A stretch of 55,571 nt of DNA from an uncultured Blautia sp. (GTDB lineage: Bacteria; Bacillota; Clostridia; Lachnospirales; Lachnospiraceae). Of the stretch, positions 8,461 through 18,900 are shown in pieces (position 1 is the stretch's first letter; the number at the start of each line of letters is the position of its first letter). Made by a program: the position numbers and the translations under genes. The DNA lies in the NCBI GenBank assembly GCA_934394595.1, contig CAKRRX010000003.1, forward strand, positions 1-55,571, given 5' to 3'. The notes under the pieces are model-generated. The model was not told where the DNA came from. It saw only the letters and a list, made by a program, of their open reading frames with translations, and did not search any database.

Positions 8461-10206
8461 TTACAGAGAATTGTCATCCCGGATGGGTAAGATCATATTT
8501 TCCAGTGCATAACAAAGCTTCGGGTGATAGATCACAAAATGAATGGACGGTGCTTTGTTTTTGGAAACCATACACCATTTTTCTTCGTGACAGGTAATCT
8601 GAATATTGTGGAATCCCTTTACTTTCGTAAGAATGAACTGATAGTTTTCCTGTATTCGGGCATATCCCAAAGCAGCATTTATGCAGGCTCTGTATTCCTC
8701 ATAGGAAAGAGGGATGTCCTTTTCCAGGAAGCAGTCTGCCAGTGGTAAGACCACGGGATATCTGGCATACTCCTCTTCTACAACTTCAGACAGCTCATCT
8801 ACAACAAAATCGTGGGCAAAAATCGTTTCCATTCGTTGAATCTGTTTTTTCTGTATCTCCAGGATCCTGAAGCAGGTTCCATGATCGATCTGATTGTTTT
8901 CCAGAATCTTTTTTAGTAATTCCTGAGGAATCGCAAACAATGGTGGTGCTGCAAGAATTCTTCTCCGTCTGCCTTCTGTGTGGCTGTCCTTTTCAAGGAA
9001 GTCATACAGAAGGTCTTTTTTCGTTTCTCTGTAAATCTTCATAAGAGGGCTGGCTTTTTTCAGAAGATACTCCGTATTTTTCCTGCAGCAGGCAACCTCC
9101 TCTTTTCGGCTTGTAAGGTAATAATGTGCGTGATCATGATGCCCGCTGATACAGTCTCCTGTCATTGCTGCCTGTCCGGAAGTATAGTGAAGATGGGAAT
9201 AAATTTTGTTCTGAATCCCTTTTAGATAATATGGCGAAATCTGACCGGTCATATAAAGGGGGATCCAGTTTTCCAGGCCAAGCATCATATCTTTCATAGG
9301 CCGTTCCACATCATGGATAATATGGATATGAAGGCCTTTTTTTAATACCATCGCAAGGCCGAACATATATTTTTTTGCAAAATCCTTATCTGCTGCCATG
9401 TCCTCCACAGGCATATCGCTGCACAGATGCAGTGGTTCCATAGATTTGGAAAGAACTGTCTGCTTCAGGAAATCCAGTTCCCCTTCACGCATCTCTTTCA
9501 AGCCATAATACTGTCTGGATACAGGCATCTGGAAAGGAACCTTTGGAATCTTGAAGCTGTCAAAATGAATGGCCCGGATATAATCATCCAGATCAAAGCT
9601 GTCCATTTTATGTAGAAATCCTGAAATATAATCTGGTTTTTCTGTATCCGCCTGACACAGCCAGCTTTTCAGAGTCTGAAGATACTCTTGTGGTTGTTTC
9701 AGCTGGTTCTGTGTACAGCCGGTAAGAGAAACAACCTTACTGATTTCCTCTTCACTGGAAAAATTTCTTGCCAGATATCCGCAGATTTTTTCTGTAAATG
9801 CACCTGGATCAGAAGGGCTTCTTTTTCCTGCACGGAGCTTTGAAATATAGGAAGGGTCATAATGAAGAGCCACTGCCATTTGGGAAACATTGACTTCCAG
9901 CTCTCTTAATAAAAGGTCAAATTTTTTGTAATAAAGCAGAGATTTAGATTCCTGTGGAAGAGTAGCCCGGAAATCACGCAAAATCTTCTCTGCATCCATA
10001 TCATTTCTGCCTTTTTGGGTACCTGCCAGCACAATTCCACTAGCCAGACGTTTCAGATTTTCGCTGTCAGAAGATGGAATCCTCTCACCTTTTCTGTAAC
10101 GGCTGATCGTGGTCTCGGAGATATCGCTATTTTGGGCAAGCTCTTTTGCAGTACAGGGAATCTCCTCTATGTAGCAGTTCAATAATTCCTGAAATGTCAT
10201 ATTCAT
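8461..10206 (-). CDS. Large regulator with two N-terminal helix-turn-helix domains
   Basis: This protein has about 581 residues. Two XRE-like HTH segments are visible: residues about 10-55 (TAKELAQNSDISETTISRYRK) and about 95-140 (NVSQMAVALHYDPSYISKLRAG). The remaining roughly 430 residues match no family I recognise; they are rich in aromatic and charged residues with no membrane segment. The first possible codon (TTG 10218) lies in the ribosome site GGGAGGA, so the start is the ATG at 10206 or the one at 10200; spacing (4 versus 10) does not decide. A -10 TATACT lies at 10242-10247. It stands alone between its own promoter and the convergent AraC gene. Confidence 0.8.
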   Translation of the reverse strand: MNMTFQELLNCYIEEIPCTAKELAQNSDISETTISRYRKGERIPSSDSENLKRLASGIVLAGTQKGRNDMDAEKILRDFRATLPQESKSLLYYKKFDLLLRELEVNVSQMAVALHYDPSYISKLRAGKRSPSDPGAFTEKICGYLARNFSSEEEISKVVSLTGCTQNQLKQPQEYLQTLKSWLCQADTEKPDYISGFLHKMDSFDLDDYIRAIHFDSFKIPKVPFQMPVSRQYYGLKEMREGELDFLKQTVLSKSMEPLHLCSDMPVEDMAADKDFAKKYMFGLAMVLKKGLHIHIIHDVERPMKDMMLGLENWIPLYMTGQISPYYLKGIQNKIYSHLHYTSGQAAMTGDCISGHHDHAHYYLTSRKEEVACCRKNTEYLLKKASPLMKIYRETKKDLLYDFLEKDSHTEGRRRRILAAPPLFAIPQELLKKILENNQIDHGTCFRILEIQKKQIQRMETIFAHDFVVDELSEVVEEEYARYPVVLPLADCFLEKDIPLSYEEYRACINAALGYARIQENYQFILTKVKGFHNIQITCHEEKWCMVSKNKAPSIHFVIYHPKLCYALENMILPIRDDNSL

Positions 10207-10270
10207 TCTTCCTCCCAAAGCTTCTTTTACTGCTTACTTACAGTATAACCGAAAACTTCCCAGAAGAAAA

Positions 10271-10309
10271 GAAATTGCCATATATGTCTGTGACAAATAT
10301 GGCAATTTC
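10271..10309 (-). terminator. Terminator after the spore protein gene
   Basis: A 13-bp perfect inverted repeat (GAAATTGCCATAT / ATATGGCAATTTC) is followed on the minus strand by TTTTCTTC. It lies 67 bp past the spore protein stop. On the plus strand CTTTTTC also follows, so it could work in both directions. Confidence 0.8.
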
Positions 10310-10376
10310 CTTTTTCTGCTGCAGCGATTTGCTTTGTATCTCTTTTAAATTCGCTACATCATTTTACACTGATATT

Positions 10377-10613
10377 TTAGTACTGCTGGCCACCCTGAGA
10401 ACTCTGACCTGAGGACATAGAGCGTTCCTGAGCTTCGATCATTTTCTTTACCATATAACCACCTACGCTACCATTCTGTTTGGAAGTAAGGTTTCCGTTA
10501 TATCCATCTGTAAGCGGCACACCCAGCTCATTTGCAACCTCAAATTTGAAACGATTTAATGCGCCCTTTGCTTCCGGTACTGCTGCTTTGTTAGAAGAAG
10601 TATTGTTTGCCAT
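10377..10613 (-). CDS. Alpha/beta-type small acid-soluble spore protein
   Basis: This protein has 78 residues. It carries both SASP family signatures: FEVANELGVPL (about residues 24-34) and SVGGYMVKKMIE (about 49-60). The first holds the Glu at the germination protease site. These proteins coat and protect DNA in dormant spores and are degraded by GPR protease during germination. This is direct evidence that the host sporulates. Two in-frame ATGs lie 3 and 9 bases past AGGAGG; the second (10613) has the normal spacing. A TATACTA element at 10662-10668 resembles a sigma-G -10, but the -35 is not convincing. Confidence 0.95.
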   Translation of the reverse strand: MANNTSSNKAAVPEAKGALNRFKFEVANELGVPLTDGYNGNLTSKQNGSVGGYMVKKMIEAQERSMSSGQSSQGGQQY

Positions 10614-10731
10614 AATCATTTTCCTCCTTGGTTCATGAAGTTTTATTTGATGTTACATTGCTAGTATATGTGATCACCTCAAAAATACACTGGGAATTTA
10701 TCACAGATTATGTTTTTGAAAAATAATGTTA

Positions 10732-10777
10732 AACAGGCCCTGCAAAACCAATTTAGCAAAGTTTCGCAGAGCCTGTT
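10732..10777 (-). terminator. Terminator after the giant surface protein gene
   Basis: The minus strand reads AACAGGCTCTGC, a loop, GCAGGGCCTGTT, then a T-rich tract, 20 bp past the stop. Confidence 0.75.
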
Positions 10778-10796
10778 CCTTTTTCAGAGTTTTTTA

Positions 10797-13700
10797 TTAT
10801 TTAACAGTAACCTTTACTTTCTTGTACATACCGTTCTGTGCATAACAGTAAATGTAGCATTTGCCTTTCTTGATTCCTTTAATCTTACCATTCTTATCTA
10901 CTGTTGCAACCTTCTGGTTTGAAGAGATGTAACGTACATTTCTGGTATGTTTCAGGTAGTTTTTGCCTGTTGTTGTAATGGAAGCATTTACTTTATTTGT
11001 TTTGCCTTTCTTTACAGTTACTGCTTTTTTGTTGACTGTGATGGCGCTGACTGCGGCATATTTACCACCAGCTGTGGTTACATGGATATTTGCAGATTTT
11101 GCAATCCTGCCATCTTTATCATATGCAACGATAAAGTATTTATATGCTGTGTTTTTGCTAAGCTTTTTCTTTGTCCAGGATTTATAATTTCCGGAAACCT
11201 TTTTTAGAAGCTTATAGCTGTCACCACATTTAGCACCGTAAATTCTATATTCGGTAGCGCCTTTTACTTTATTCCAGGAAAGGCTGACAGATGTCTTCTT
11301 GCCCTTTGCTGTGAGCATGAGAACCGGAGCTGTCTTAGCAGCTGCAGGAGTTGGTGTAACAGTCGGCTGCGGTGTTTCTGTTGGCTGTGGTGTTACAGCT
11401 TGCTCCGGTTTCCTGGTGGGTTCCGGCTCAACTGGCTTCTGTGCTGCTTTTACTTCTAACTCAGCAATTGGTAAAACAGCATAGGCATATGGTGTCTTGG
11501 AAACATAAATCTGATACTTTCCACCCTTGTCTGCTTTGAAAGTAACGATACCGTTTTCATCTGTGATTCTTTCCACTGTCTCACCGGTTTCTGTATTCTT
11601 CAAAACGACTGTGCAGTCTTTTGCAGCATCTGATCCAGTATAACCTGCAGTCATTATGGTTACAGAAAATTCTTTTCCACTTTCAACGGAGTCTGGAGTA
11701 TTGCTGAAATATAAATATTTATCTGTTCCTTTGTTTGTATCACCATAAAGGAAAATTTCCAGTTCATCTCCGGTTTTCAATACTGTATCATTTGCAACTG
11801 TGCCGTTTCCTGCTTCATCTGTTGGAAATACATTATTTACATAATATCCAATATAAGAGGTCTGTACCCCAAATATACCGTTAAGCCACCCCTTGTTGCT
11901 GATATTCAGGTAGTCAGATGGATTCTCTTTGAATTTTTCACCATATAACGCAGCATGAAGTGCGTAAAGCGCATCCGCTACAGTTACCTGTTTTTTCATA
12001 TTCTCAGGTTTCTCATAGCCATAAGCGGCTGCATCTGTTGCTTTTACTGTAATTTTTTCATGGGTTCCAAGCTTGTTTGCATCTTTATTGATACGTACGG
12101 TAATGTCTGCTGCCATCGGAATCTGGGCATCCATTGCTGTACTTTCTGCTACTTTGAGATCCTTGATTGCTTTGTTCAGCTCTTCTTCTGTTACATTCTC
12201 TTTATTCAGAGCTTCTGTTGCTGCATCAATTGCTTTCTGAAGAGCATCCTTTGTTCCTGCCGGATACTGTCCTGCTTCTGTTCCCTCTTTCACGGAAGCA
12301 AGAAGATCTTTTGCACTCTGAATCTCTTTTTCCAGTCCATCTGTAGCAGGTTTTGTTCCTTTGATGGTTACCGTTACGGAAACAGGCTGTTTGTAGAGCT
12401 TCTGCAAAACGGTATTGTCCGGATGTTTTTCTGCTACATCTTTATAAAGCTCGCTGCTTAACACAGAAGAAATCGTAATTTCGGTATCTGTCTCTCTTCT
12501 GTTTACTACCAGATTTTCATGAGCGACTACTGCATTATTGGAAGATTTGAATTTATTATATCCTGCGCCTTCCATTTCCCATGGGTCTTTGAACTGATCG
12601 TCCGGAATAATACCTTTTCCGGATTTTTCATCACTCTTATAAATCCATTTTGCATTTCCATTTTCATCAAAAATCATTTCCTGGAATGAATGGAGATTAC
12701 CTGTGATGGAATCCTTATCTGCGTACTGATTATCATTGATACCATCAAAGTAATGTGCTTTTGCATACTCCATCATATCCAGCTGACTCTGAACTTCTGC
12801 CTCAGTAACATGCTTCACTGTAACAGGAATTTTTTTGGATACCGTTACGCCGTCACGGGTAAAGGTTATTACAAGATCTGCCGTTACATCTTCGTTGCTT
12901 GCAAAACGGTCAACCACAGCACGATAGCCGTTAATTTTGATCACATTTTCATTTTCGGAGGTTACTGTGATTTCTTTGTTATTAAATACATAGTTATTGT
13001 TTTCATCTTTGATTCTTGTATACCGTGGAAGCTGGAGATCACCCTTGCATGATTTCAGATCAACGTCTTCCTTTGTATTAGCATCTTTGATTTCGTTTTC
13101 TGTATAATATTTATTTAAAATAGCAAGCAGATCTTCTTCTGTTGGACCTGCTACACCAGTACCTTTGACGGTTACTTTAAATTCCTGGGTATAGGTTGCA
13201 AATAAGTCTGCTTTTTCACCTGAATATGAATTCAACTGAGAAGAATTTGCCTTAAATGTAGCTGTCAGGGTTACTTCTGTGTCTTTAGCCTGGGGATGGA
13301 TTTCTCCTGTCTTAGGATAAATCATGGAATCATAGGCACCATTTTTGAAACTGATCACATTTTCATCGGAAGATGTCCAGAAAATTTCCGACCATGCCGT
13401 TCTTACACTGGAAGTCATACAGCGAGGGAGAGTCAGATTGGAGGTAACCTCATCAGAAGATATATTGGAACCTTTGATCTTATCCCAGGTCAGTTCATCT
13501 TTCTCTGCCTTCATCTTATCATTAAAATAATCGCGATCCCAGCATACTGTTGCATTTCTTTCTATTGATACGGCTTTCGCACCGTTTTTCTCAAAAATGT
13601 AAGTAAGACCTACATTTGTAAAGTTTAAACCATACTGCTGAGGTGCTTCTGCTCTATAATGGATAACGCCATCTTTATCAATAACAGCAGGTGTATCGGT

Positions 13701-15677
13701 AGATTTAATGGAAACCTTCACATCTGAAGCATCTACATCTGTATATGCTCGAATTTTAGCAGTTACCATGTCCAGGATATTTTTATCTGTTGCATAATCC
13801 GGACGAAGGGCCCCCATTTCTGCATCAAATTTTGCTTTGACCGCATCAACGGTTCTCTGATCTTCTGTGTCAACCGGTTTCCTTGTCAGTGCAACAGAAA
13901 TTGTATCTGTATCCTTGGAACCATCTGGAGTATAGGTTTTTCCGGTAACATCTTCATAACCATCTGCCTTTACAGAACAGGTGTATTCTACTCCTTTCTT
14001 CATAGTGTAGGTTCCATCTGCATTGGCTTTCAGTTCCTCTGTATATGGATTCTGATAATAGGTATCATAATCTTCGTAGGTTACTTTGATTTCAGCGCCA
14101 GAAACCGGAGTATCACCATCCATTGGCTGAATGGTTACCTTACACTCAGAAATGTCAGCAGCTGTCTTTTTCATGGTTACTGGAAGATTGATGATTTCTT
14201 CTGTACCACTTGGTGTGTACTTACCGGTAGCTGGCTCATAGCCATCTGCTGTGATCGTGTAAGAATATTCGGTTCCTTTCTTCATTGCATAAGAAAAATC
14301 GGAATTTGGTTTTAAAGTAACCGTGTCATATTCCTCATAATAATCATCATATTCCTCATAAGTTACTACAATACTGGGATTTGACACAGCATTACCTGAA
14401 GAGTCTGCCGGTTTAATAAATACAGAATATTCTGTGATGTTTTTGGTAAGATTTACTGTAATGGTCGTATCTTCAGTCACATTAATTGCAACATTATATG
14501 CATCATTATAATTATGCGCACTTACCACATAATAATAAGTATTACCAGAAATCAGATTATAACTTCCATCCTCTTCTGCAGTTACACCACCAGTATCATA
14601 AACAGATTTTTTTACACGGATAGTTGCATTTTCAATTGCTTTTCCACTCGCCTTGTCTATTACGTTAAATTTTACATTACTATATGCAATTTTTTCCAGT
14701 TTAACGGTTATCTCAGTGTTTGCAACATAAGGATCTGCAGGAGTAAAGGTAAAATAGCTTTTCTTATACTCTTTATAGCCATCTTTTTGAACAGTTAAAG
14801 AATAAGTACCATTCTCTTCCATTTTATAGGATCCATCAGCTTCAGCAGTCACTGTATTTGATGAATATCCCTTTATAAGAGTAACAATTGCATTTGAAAC
14901 TGGCTGTTCATTTTCATCCACAACCTTAACAGTCATTGTATAGTCGGGCTTAGCCGGTTCCGCAGCTTTTATTACGATTGTATACTCCTGACTGGCTAAT
15001 GCAGCATTTTTTGCTAATTCCTTATCATTAATAGTGTCAACAGAAGTTCCTTTCGGAAACAAGCGAAGAGTGGCTTTAAAGCTCTGATCTCCTTGCTCTG
15101 CTGTTGGTCGATTAATAGTTAAACGTGATTGTGCTGCAGGCTTCTTTGCTTTCACTAAAGAAGAGTCCTCCAAATACCATCCGGAAGCATAAGTATCTGA
15201 AGAGCTTTCGTTTCTAAAACTTATACTTGTTATATTACTTCCATTACCATTTGTTTTTAATCCAACTGTATAAGTAAGTCCATCTGCACTTTTGGAAACA
15301 CCAGTTCCACCATTTGTAATGATTTTGACTGTAGAGCTATTAATATACTTGCTTTTCAAATATTCCGCAGCCGCAGCCTTCTCCTCATCTGTTGCGTTAG
15401 CCGAAGTTCCCATTTCTCCATCTGCGTACAGCTCCACAGCGGCATCGGTTCCATCCTCTGTGGCTACCTCTGCTCCGTCGTCTGTAAATCCCATGCCGTC
15501 GGAAAATTCCTCTGAGGTATCCCAGTTTTCCTGATTTGCATCCTCTGAAACAGCCTCAGCAGAATCTGCAAAGAAATCTGCCTCGGAAGCAAATGCAGTT
15601 GTCGGCACCATAGTGGTTATCATCATAGCAGCCATGGTGATGGACATGAGTCGTTTTGTTAATTCTTTTCTCTTCAC
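10797..15677 (-). CDS. Giant secreted surface protein with repeat, FIVAR, DUF4430-like, FN3 and Big2 domains
   Basis: This 1626-residue protein starts at GTG 15677, preceded by AAGGAGGAG. The upstream part of the open frame is the riboswitch and is not translated. A signal peptide ends near PTTAFASEA (about residue 30). In order come four tandem carboxypeptidase-regulatory/PEGA-like repeats of about 90 residues (about 244-602), long beta-rich modules, a helical FIVAR segment (about 1115-1180), a DUF4430/transcobalamin-C-like domain (about 1190-1320, with VTVADALYALHAALYG and SYIGYYVNNVFP), a Pro/Thr linker, FN3 (about 1449-1536) and Big2 (1539-1626). No LPXTG or membrane anchor is seen. The riboswitch upstream implies expression under B12 limitation. 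A role in B12 capture is inferred. Confidence 0.88.
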   Translation of the reverse strand: MKRKELTKRLMSITMAAMMITTMVPTTAFASEADFFADSAEAVSEDANQENWDTSEEFSDGMGFTDDGAEVATEDGTDAAVELYADGEMGTSANATDEEKAAAAEYLKSKYINSSTVKIITNGGTGVSKSADGLTYTVGLKTNGNGSNITSISFRNESSSDTYASGWYLEDSSLVKAKKPAAQSRLTINRPTAEQGDQSFKATLRLFPKGTSVDTINDKELAKNAALASQEYTIVIKAAEPAKPDYTMTVKVVDENEQPVSNAIVTLIKGYSSNTVTAEADGSYKMEENGTYSLTVQKDGYKEYKKSYFTFTPADPYVANTEITVKLEKIAYSNVKFNVIDKASGKAIENATIRVKKSVYDTGGVTAEEDGSYNLISGNTYYYVVSAHNYNDAYNVAINVTEDTTITVNLTKNITEYSVFIKPADSSGNAVSNPSIVVTYEEYDDYYEEYDTVTLKPNSDFSYAMKKGTEYSYTITADGYEPATGKYTPSGTEEIINLPVTMKKTAADISECKVTIQPMDGDTPVSGAEIKVTYEDYDTYYQNPYTEELKANADGTYTMKKGVEYTCSVKADGYEDVTGKTYTPDGSKDTDTISVALTRKPVDTEDQRTVDAVKAKFDAEMGALRPDYATDKNILDMVTAKIRAYTDVDASDVKVSIKSTDTPAVIDKDGVIHYRAEAPQQYGLNFTNVGLTYIFEKNGAKAVSIERNATVCWDRDYFNDKMKAEKDELTWDKIKGSNISSDEVTSNLTLPRCMTSSVRTAWSEIFWTSSDENVISFKNGAYDSMIYPKTGEIHPQAKDTEVTLTATFKANSSQLNSYSGEKADLFATYTQEFKVTVKGTGVAGPTEEDLLAILNKYYTENEIKDANTKEDVDLKSCKGDLQLPRYTRIKDENNNYVFNNKEITVTSENENVIKINGYRAVVDRFASNEDVTADLVITFTRDGVTVSKKIPVTVKHVTEAEVQSQLDMMEYAKAHYFDGINDNQYADKDSITGNLHSFQEMIFDENGNAKWIYKSDEKSGKGIIPDDQFKDPWEMEGAGYNKFKSSNNAVVAHENLVVNRRETDTEITISSVLSSELYKDVAEKHPDNTVLQKLYKQPVSVTVTIKGTKPATDGLEKEIQSAKDLLASVKEGTEAGQYPAGTKDALQKAIDAATEALNKENVTEEELNKAIKDLKVAESTAMDAQIPMAADITVRINKDANKLGTHEKITVKATDAAAYGYEKPENMKKQVTVADALYALHAALYGEKFKENPSDYLNISNKGWLNGIFGVQTSYIGYYVNNVFPTDEAGNGTVANDTVLKTGDELEIFLYGDTNKGTDKYLYFSNTPDSVESGKEFSVTIMTAGYTGSDAAKDCTVVLKNTETGETVERITDENGIVTFKADKGGKYQIYVSKTPYAYAVLPIAELEVKAAQKPVEPEPTRKPEQAVTPQPTETPQPTVTPTPAAAKTAPVLMLTAKGKKTSVSLSWNKVKGATEYRIYGAKCGDSYKLLKKVSGNYKSWTKKKLSKNTAYKYFIVAYDKDGRIAKSANIHVTTAGGKYAAVSAITVNKKAVTVKKGKTNKVNASITTTGKNYLKHTRNVRYISSNQKVATVDKNGKIKGIKKGKCYIYCYAQNGMYKKVKVTVK

Positions 15678-15712
15678 GTTGCTCCTCCTTTTAAAAAAAA
15701 TATTTTTGGCAA

Positions 15713-15749
15713 ACAAAAACAGAGCCTCATTGTCCACATGAGCCTCTGT
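15713..15749 (-). terminator. Riboswitch-controlled terminator, copy 2
   Basis: The minus strand reads ACAGAGGCTCAT, a 7-nt loop, ATGAGGCTCTGT and TTTTTG. The 12-bp stem has one internal G-G mismatch and lies between the aptamer and the ribosome site. It is nearly identical to the hairpin at 33044-33080. Confidence 0.85.
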
Positions 15750-15876
15750 CCTATACAACGCGTTGGATATACTGACTCGAAACGTCTCAACACGTCTCAC
15801 ACAGCAAAAAGCAGTTCCGGAATTTCACCGGATTTCCTTAAACCGACCCCTAAAAGATCCGACCACGTCTGGTTTT
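15750..15876 (-). promoter_or_regulatory. Cobalamin riboswitch aptamer, copy 2
   Basis: The minus-strand leader contains the cobalamin-riboswitch core: AAGGAAATCCGGTGAAATTC followed by CGGAACTG, then GCTGTGTGAGACG, then a B12-box-like AGTCAG...CC. Rfam-type B12 aptamers share GGAA-n-GGTGaaAnTCC-n-ACTG and AGYCAG. The canonical CCCGC is replaced by a T-rich stretch, so this is a divergent member. The downstream terminator implies an OFF switch: B12 bound, transcription stops. The same element lies at 33081-33225. Confidence 0.8.
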
Positions 15877-15889
15877 TCTGTTTGATACG

Positions 15890-15918
15890 ATTATAGCATC
15901 ATAAAAAATATCTGTCAA
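15890..15918 (-). promoter_or_regulatory. Consensus sigma-A promoter for riboswitch copy 2
   Basis: Perfect TTGACA, 17 bp, perfect TATAAT on the minus strand. The TGA inside the -35 box is the stop codon of the upstream beta-propeller gene. The giant surface gene can therefore be transcribed independently of the upstream operon. Confidence 0.92.
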
Positions 15919-18900
15919 TTTTTAACTTTCACAGTTACAACAAAGCGTTTCTTCCCGGATTTCACCGTAATCTTTGCAGTTCCTTTTTTCCTGGCAGTTA
16001 TCACACCTTTTAAGGTTACCGATGCCACTTTTTTGTTGGAAGAAGTGTAGTTTACTTTTTCCTGAGAAGTAAAGGGTGTGATCGTTGGCTTCAAAGTATA
16101 TTTCTTACCCCTTTTCAGAGTTATCTTGGATTTCAGGCCTGTGATCTTCTCTGTTTTTACTGCTGTTTTCTGAACGATCACGTTAATGGTCTGCTTTTTG
16201 TTGCTGGCAAGAGTTATGGTGACCTTTGCTTTTCCGGCTTTTAACCCTTTGATGGTTCCTTTCTTACTTACGGAAACTACTTTTCGATTGCTGGAAGTCC
16301 AGCTTTTTATGGAGTCCCCATTGGCAAGACCGGTTACCTTTAGTTTGGAGGTAGACTGTTTTACTTTCAGCTTGACAGTTTTTGCATTCACCTTTATGGT
16401 CGGTGCAAGCTTGCTTCCTACGGTACGTGTTTCTGTGCGTCCTTTGTTGCTGCTGCGCTGCTGTTTTTCAGGTACAAATACTGTAGCTTGTGATACCGTT
16501 TTCCATGGGCCGAACACCTCAGGAATTTGCGTAGGTGTGGGAGTCGGTGTTGCCGTAGGTGTGGGAGAAAGCGTATCCGTCCGCTGTATCACAAGGATAT
16601 ACTCCGTCTTCTTCCCGGATTTTGCAGTTACGGTAAGTTTTACTTTTGCTTCTGCTAAAGGTTTACCAGGATCAAAATACATGGCAATCCTGTGTGCATT
16701 CCCACTTCCTGTCACTTTTCCAAGTACTACTACCTTACCGGTTCCGCTGATTCCCTCAGCAGTAACTGTAGCAGTACTGTCTGACAGTTCCGCAAAAATA
16801 TTCAGAAATTCCCTGGTTCCTTTATAGATCACCCGGTAGCTGGTTGCTGCACTGTTAAAGGCCGGGGAAATCTCCAGATGATTTGCCACATTGGAATAGG
16901 TATTGCTGGTACTTACCACCATATTTTCAAAAACAGGTACCGAACGGTCCCAGGCAAGATGGAATAAATAGGATCTGCTCTTGCCAGCTGCATTCACATT
17001 TACTGTCACATCTGCGGAACCGGAGCTTGTATCCACAGTATAAGTACCAGTACAGGACTGACCATTTACAGTCATGGTGCATCCAGTCGGTGCTTTCAGT
17101 GTAAAGGTCACTTTTTGGGCATTTTCCGGAATTTTCAGCTTATACTCTAAAGTATCCTTCCGAAATGCAGACGGCCAGGTAACAGCTCCGCCATCTGAAA
17201 TTGCGCTGACACTGTCCAGGTATGCACCATTTGTCTCCAGCGCCATCAGATAATTGGAATCATTTTTATAATAAAGGGTTCCATCTTTATCTACGCAGAT
17301 CGTACTGATACAATATTGCTGCTGGTTCGCTGCAGGGCGGAAAAGCTCTACTGCCTTTCCGGATGTACGTCCCGGCGCATCCTCCAGCATATAAATTCCT
17401 CCGGGAAGAGAATTGTAGGTAAAGTACAGATAAACTCTTCCATCTGCCACACCATCCCCGTCAAAATCCTGATTTTCATAAGCAGTGGAAAGAAGGGGCG
17501 CTGCCTGGGGGTAACCGGGGATTGCTACAGAATAAGCTTTTGTGATGCCAGAATCAGATTCATTCAGTACATCGAAATGATGGCCTCCATCGGAGCTGAA
17601 CTGGCCTCCGCTTCCGGCTACACCAATATAAATCCTGCCTTTGTATACCACCGGGGAGCCTGTTGACATTCCTCCCAGGTTATAACCAGTCACATTTCCA
17701 AATGTGCCGTCTGCATTCATATGGACACGGTACAGATAACCTCCTTTAGTAGTAAAATAAGCATAACCATTGTTATAAACTACAGTGGAGCGGATGTCTC
17801 CAATCAGACCGGTAAGCTTATCCAGAAGCATTCCGGTATGGGTATTGACAGAATACAAAATGGAGGGATTGGAATTGATCTTTTCGCCGTTTTTATCTGC
17901 AACCCCATTATCCGACCCGAATACAAGATAGTCACCGGATACGTAAGCTCCAGCCCAATAAAATCCGCCTTTGTGATTGTATTTCCAGGTACAGTATTTG
18001 ACCTCATCCCCTCTTGCAGGATCCTCATCTGTCACTGACAGGCAGAAATATGTGCCTGCGGTTGTCTTGGAATTCCAGGTACCGGTATAAAGATATCCAT
18101 CCTTATAAGTAATGGGAGAAATAGTTTGTCCTCCAACAGATTCACTGATCCAGAGAGAGTTCAGGCTTGTGGCACTGATTGCCTGGATCTGGCCTCCTCC
18201 GATCTGTGCAAAAAGCATTCCTTCCCCATAGCACAGAGGATTCATGGCATACTCCATACCGCCTTTTAACTGCTCACTTCTGGCAATGATCTCTCCTGAG
18301 TTTTTGTCAAGCTTATAGATAAACTGTCCGGATGCCACATAAATAGTTCCTCCCAGGATCAGCGGCGGTGTTACAGATGCCTCCACGCCAACTCCGATTT
18401 GTTTCGCCCATTTTTGTACTGTGGCATTGGGATCTGTAGGTGTCTGGGTGTCAGTAAGGCCATTATTATTCTCGCTGTTGCGGAAACTGATCCACTCATT
18501 ATCTGTAAGCTCAGTCTGTTTGGCATCCTGTTTTTTCAGGGTCACTGTGATTTCTGACTGCTGTCCTCCTGTAAAGCTGCCCTGTGCGGAAATATAACCA
18601 TATCTGGAAACATTCCAGCTGTAGGTTTCTCCCTGGAGAATACTGTCATAAATCCGCCAGGAACTGCCAGAAGAAGAGAGACGATTCCCGTCTGCCCCAT
18701 AGACACTGATCACTGCATCATCAGGAGTTACCTGAAATGTTACAGTGGCATTTGACTGTTTATGGATGGTAATAGTGTAAGTTCCCTGTGAAGTGTAATT
18801 CTGTGTCTCATATGCCGGATCTGCATATGTATTTTCTTCTTCCATAAAAAAAGTGATCACGGTATCCCCAGTCTGAGACAACATAATATCTGTGGCTGGA

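Noticed and set aside
15678..15800. N-terminal extension of the giant surface protein frame to 15800
   Set aside because: The extra 41 codons translate the riboswitch and its terminator; the GTG at 15677 has a strong ribosome site and is followed by a signal peptide.
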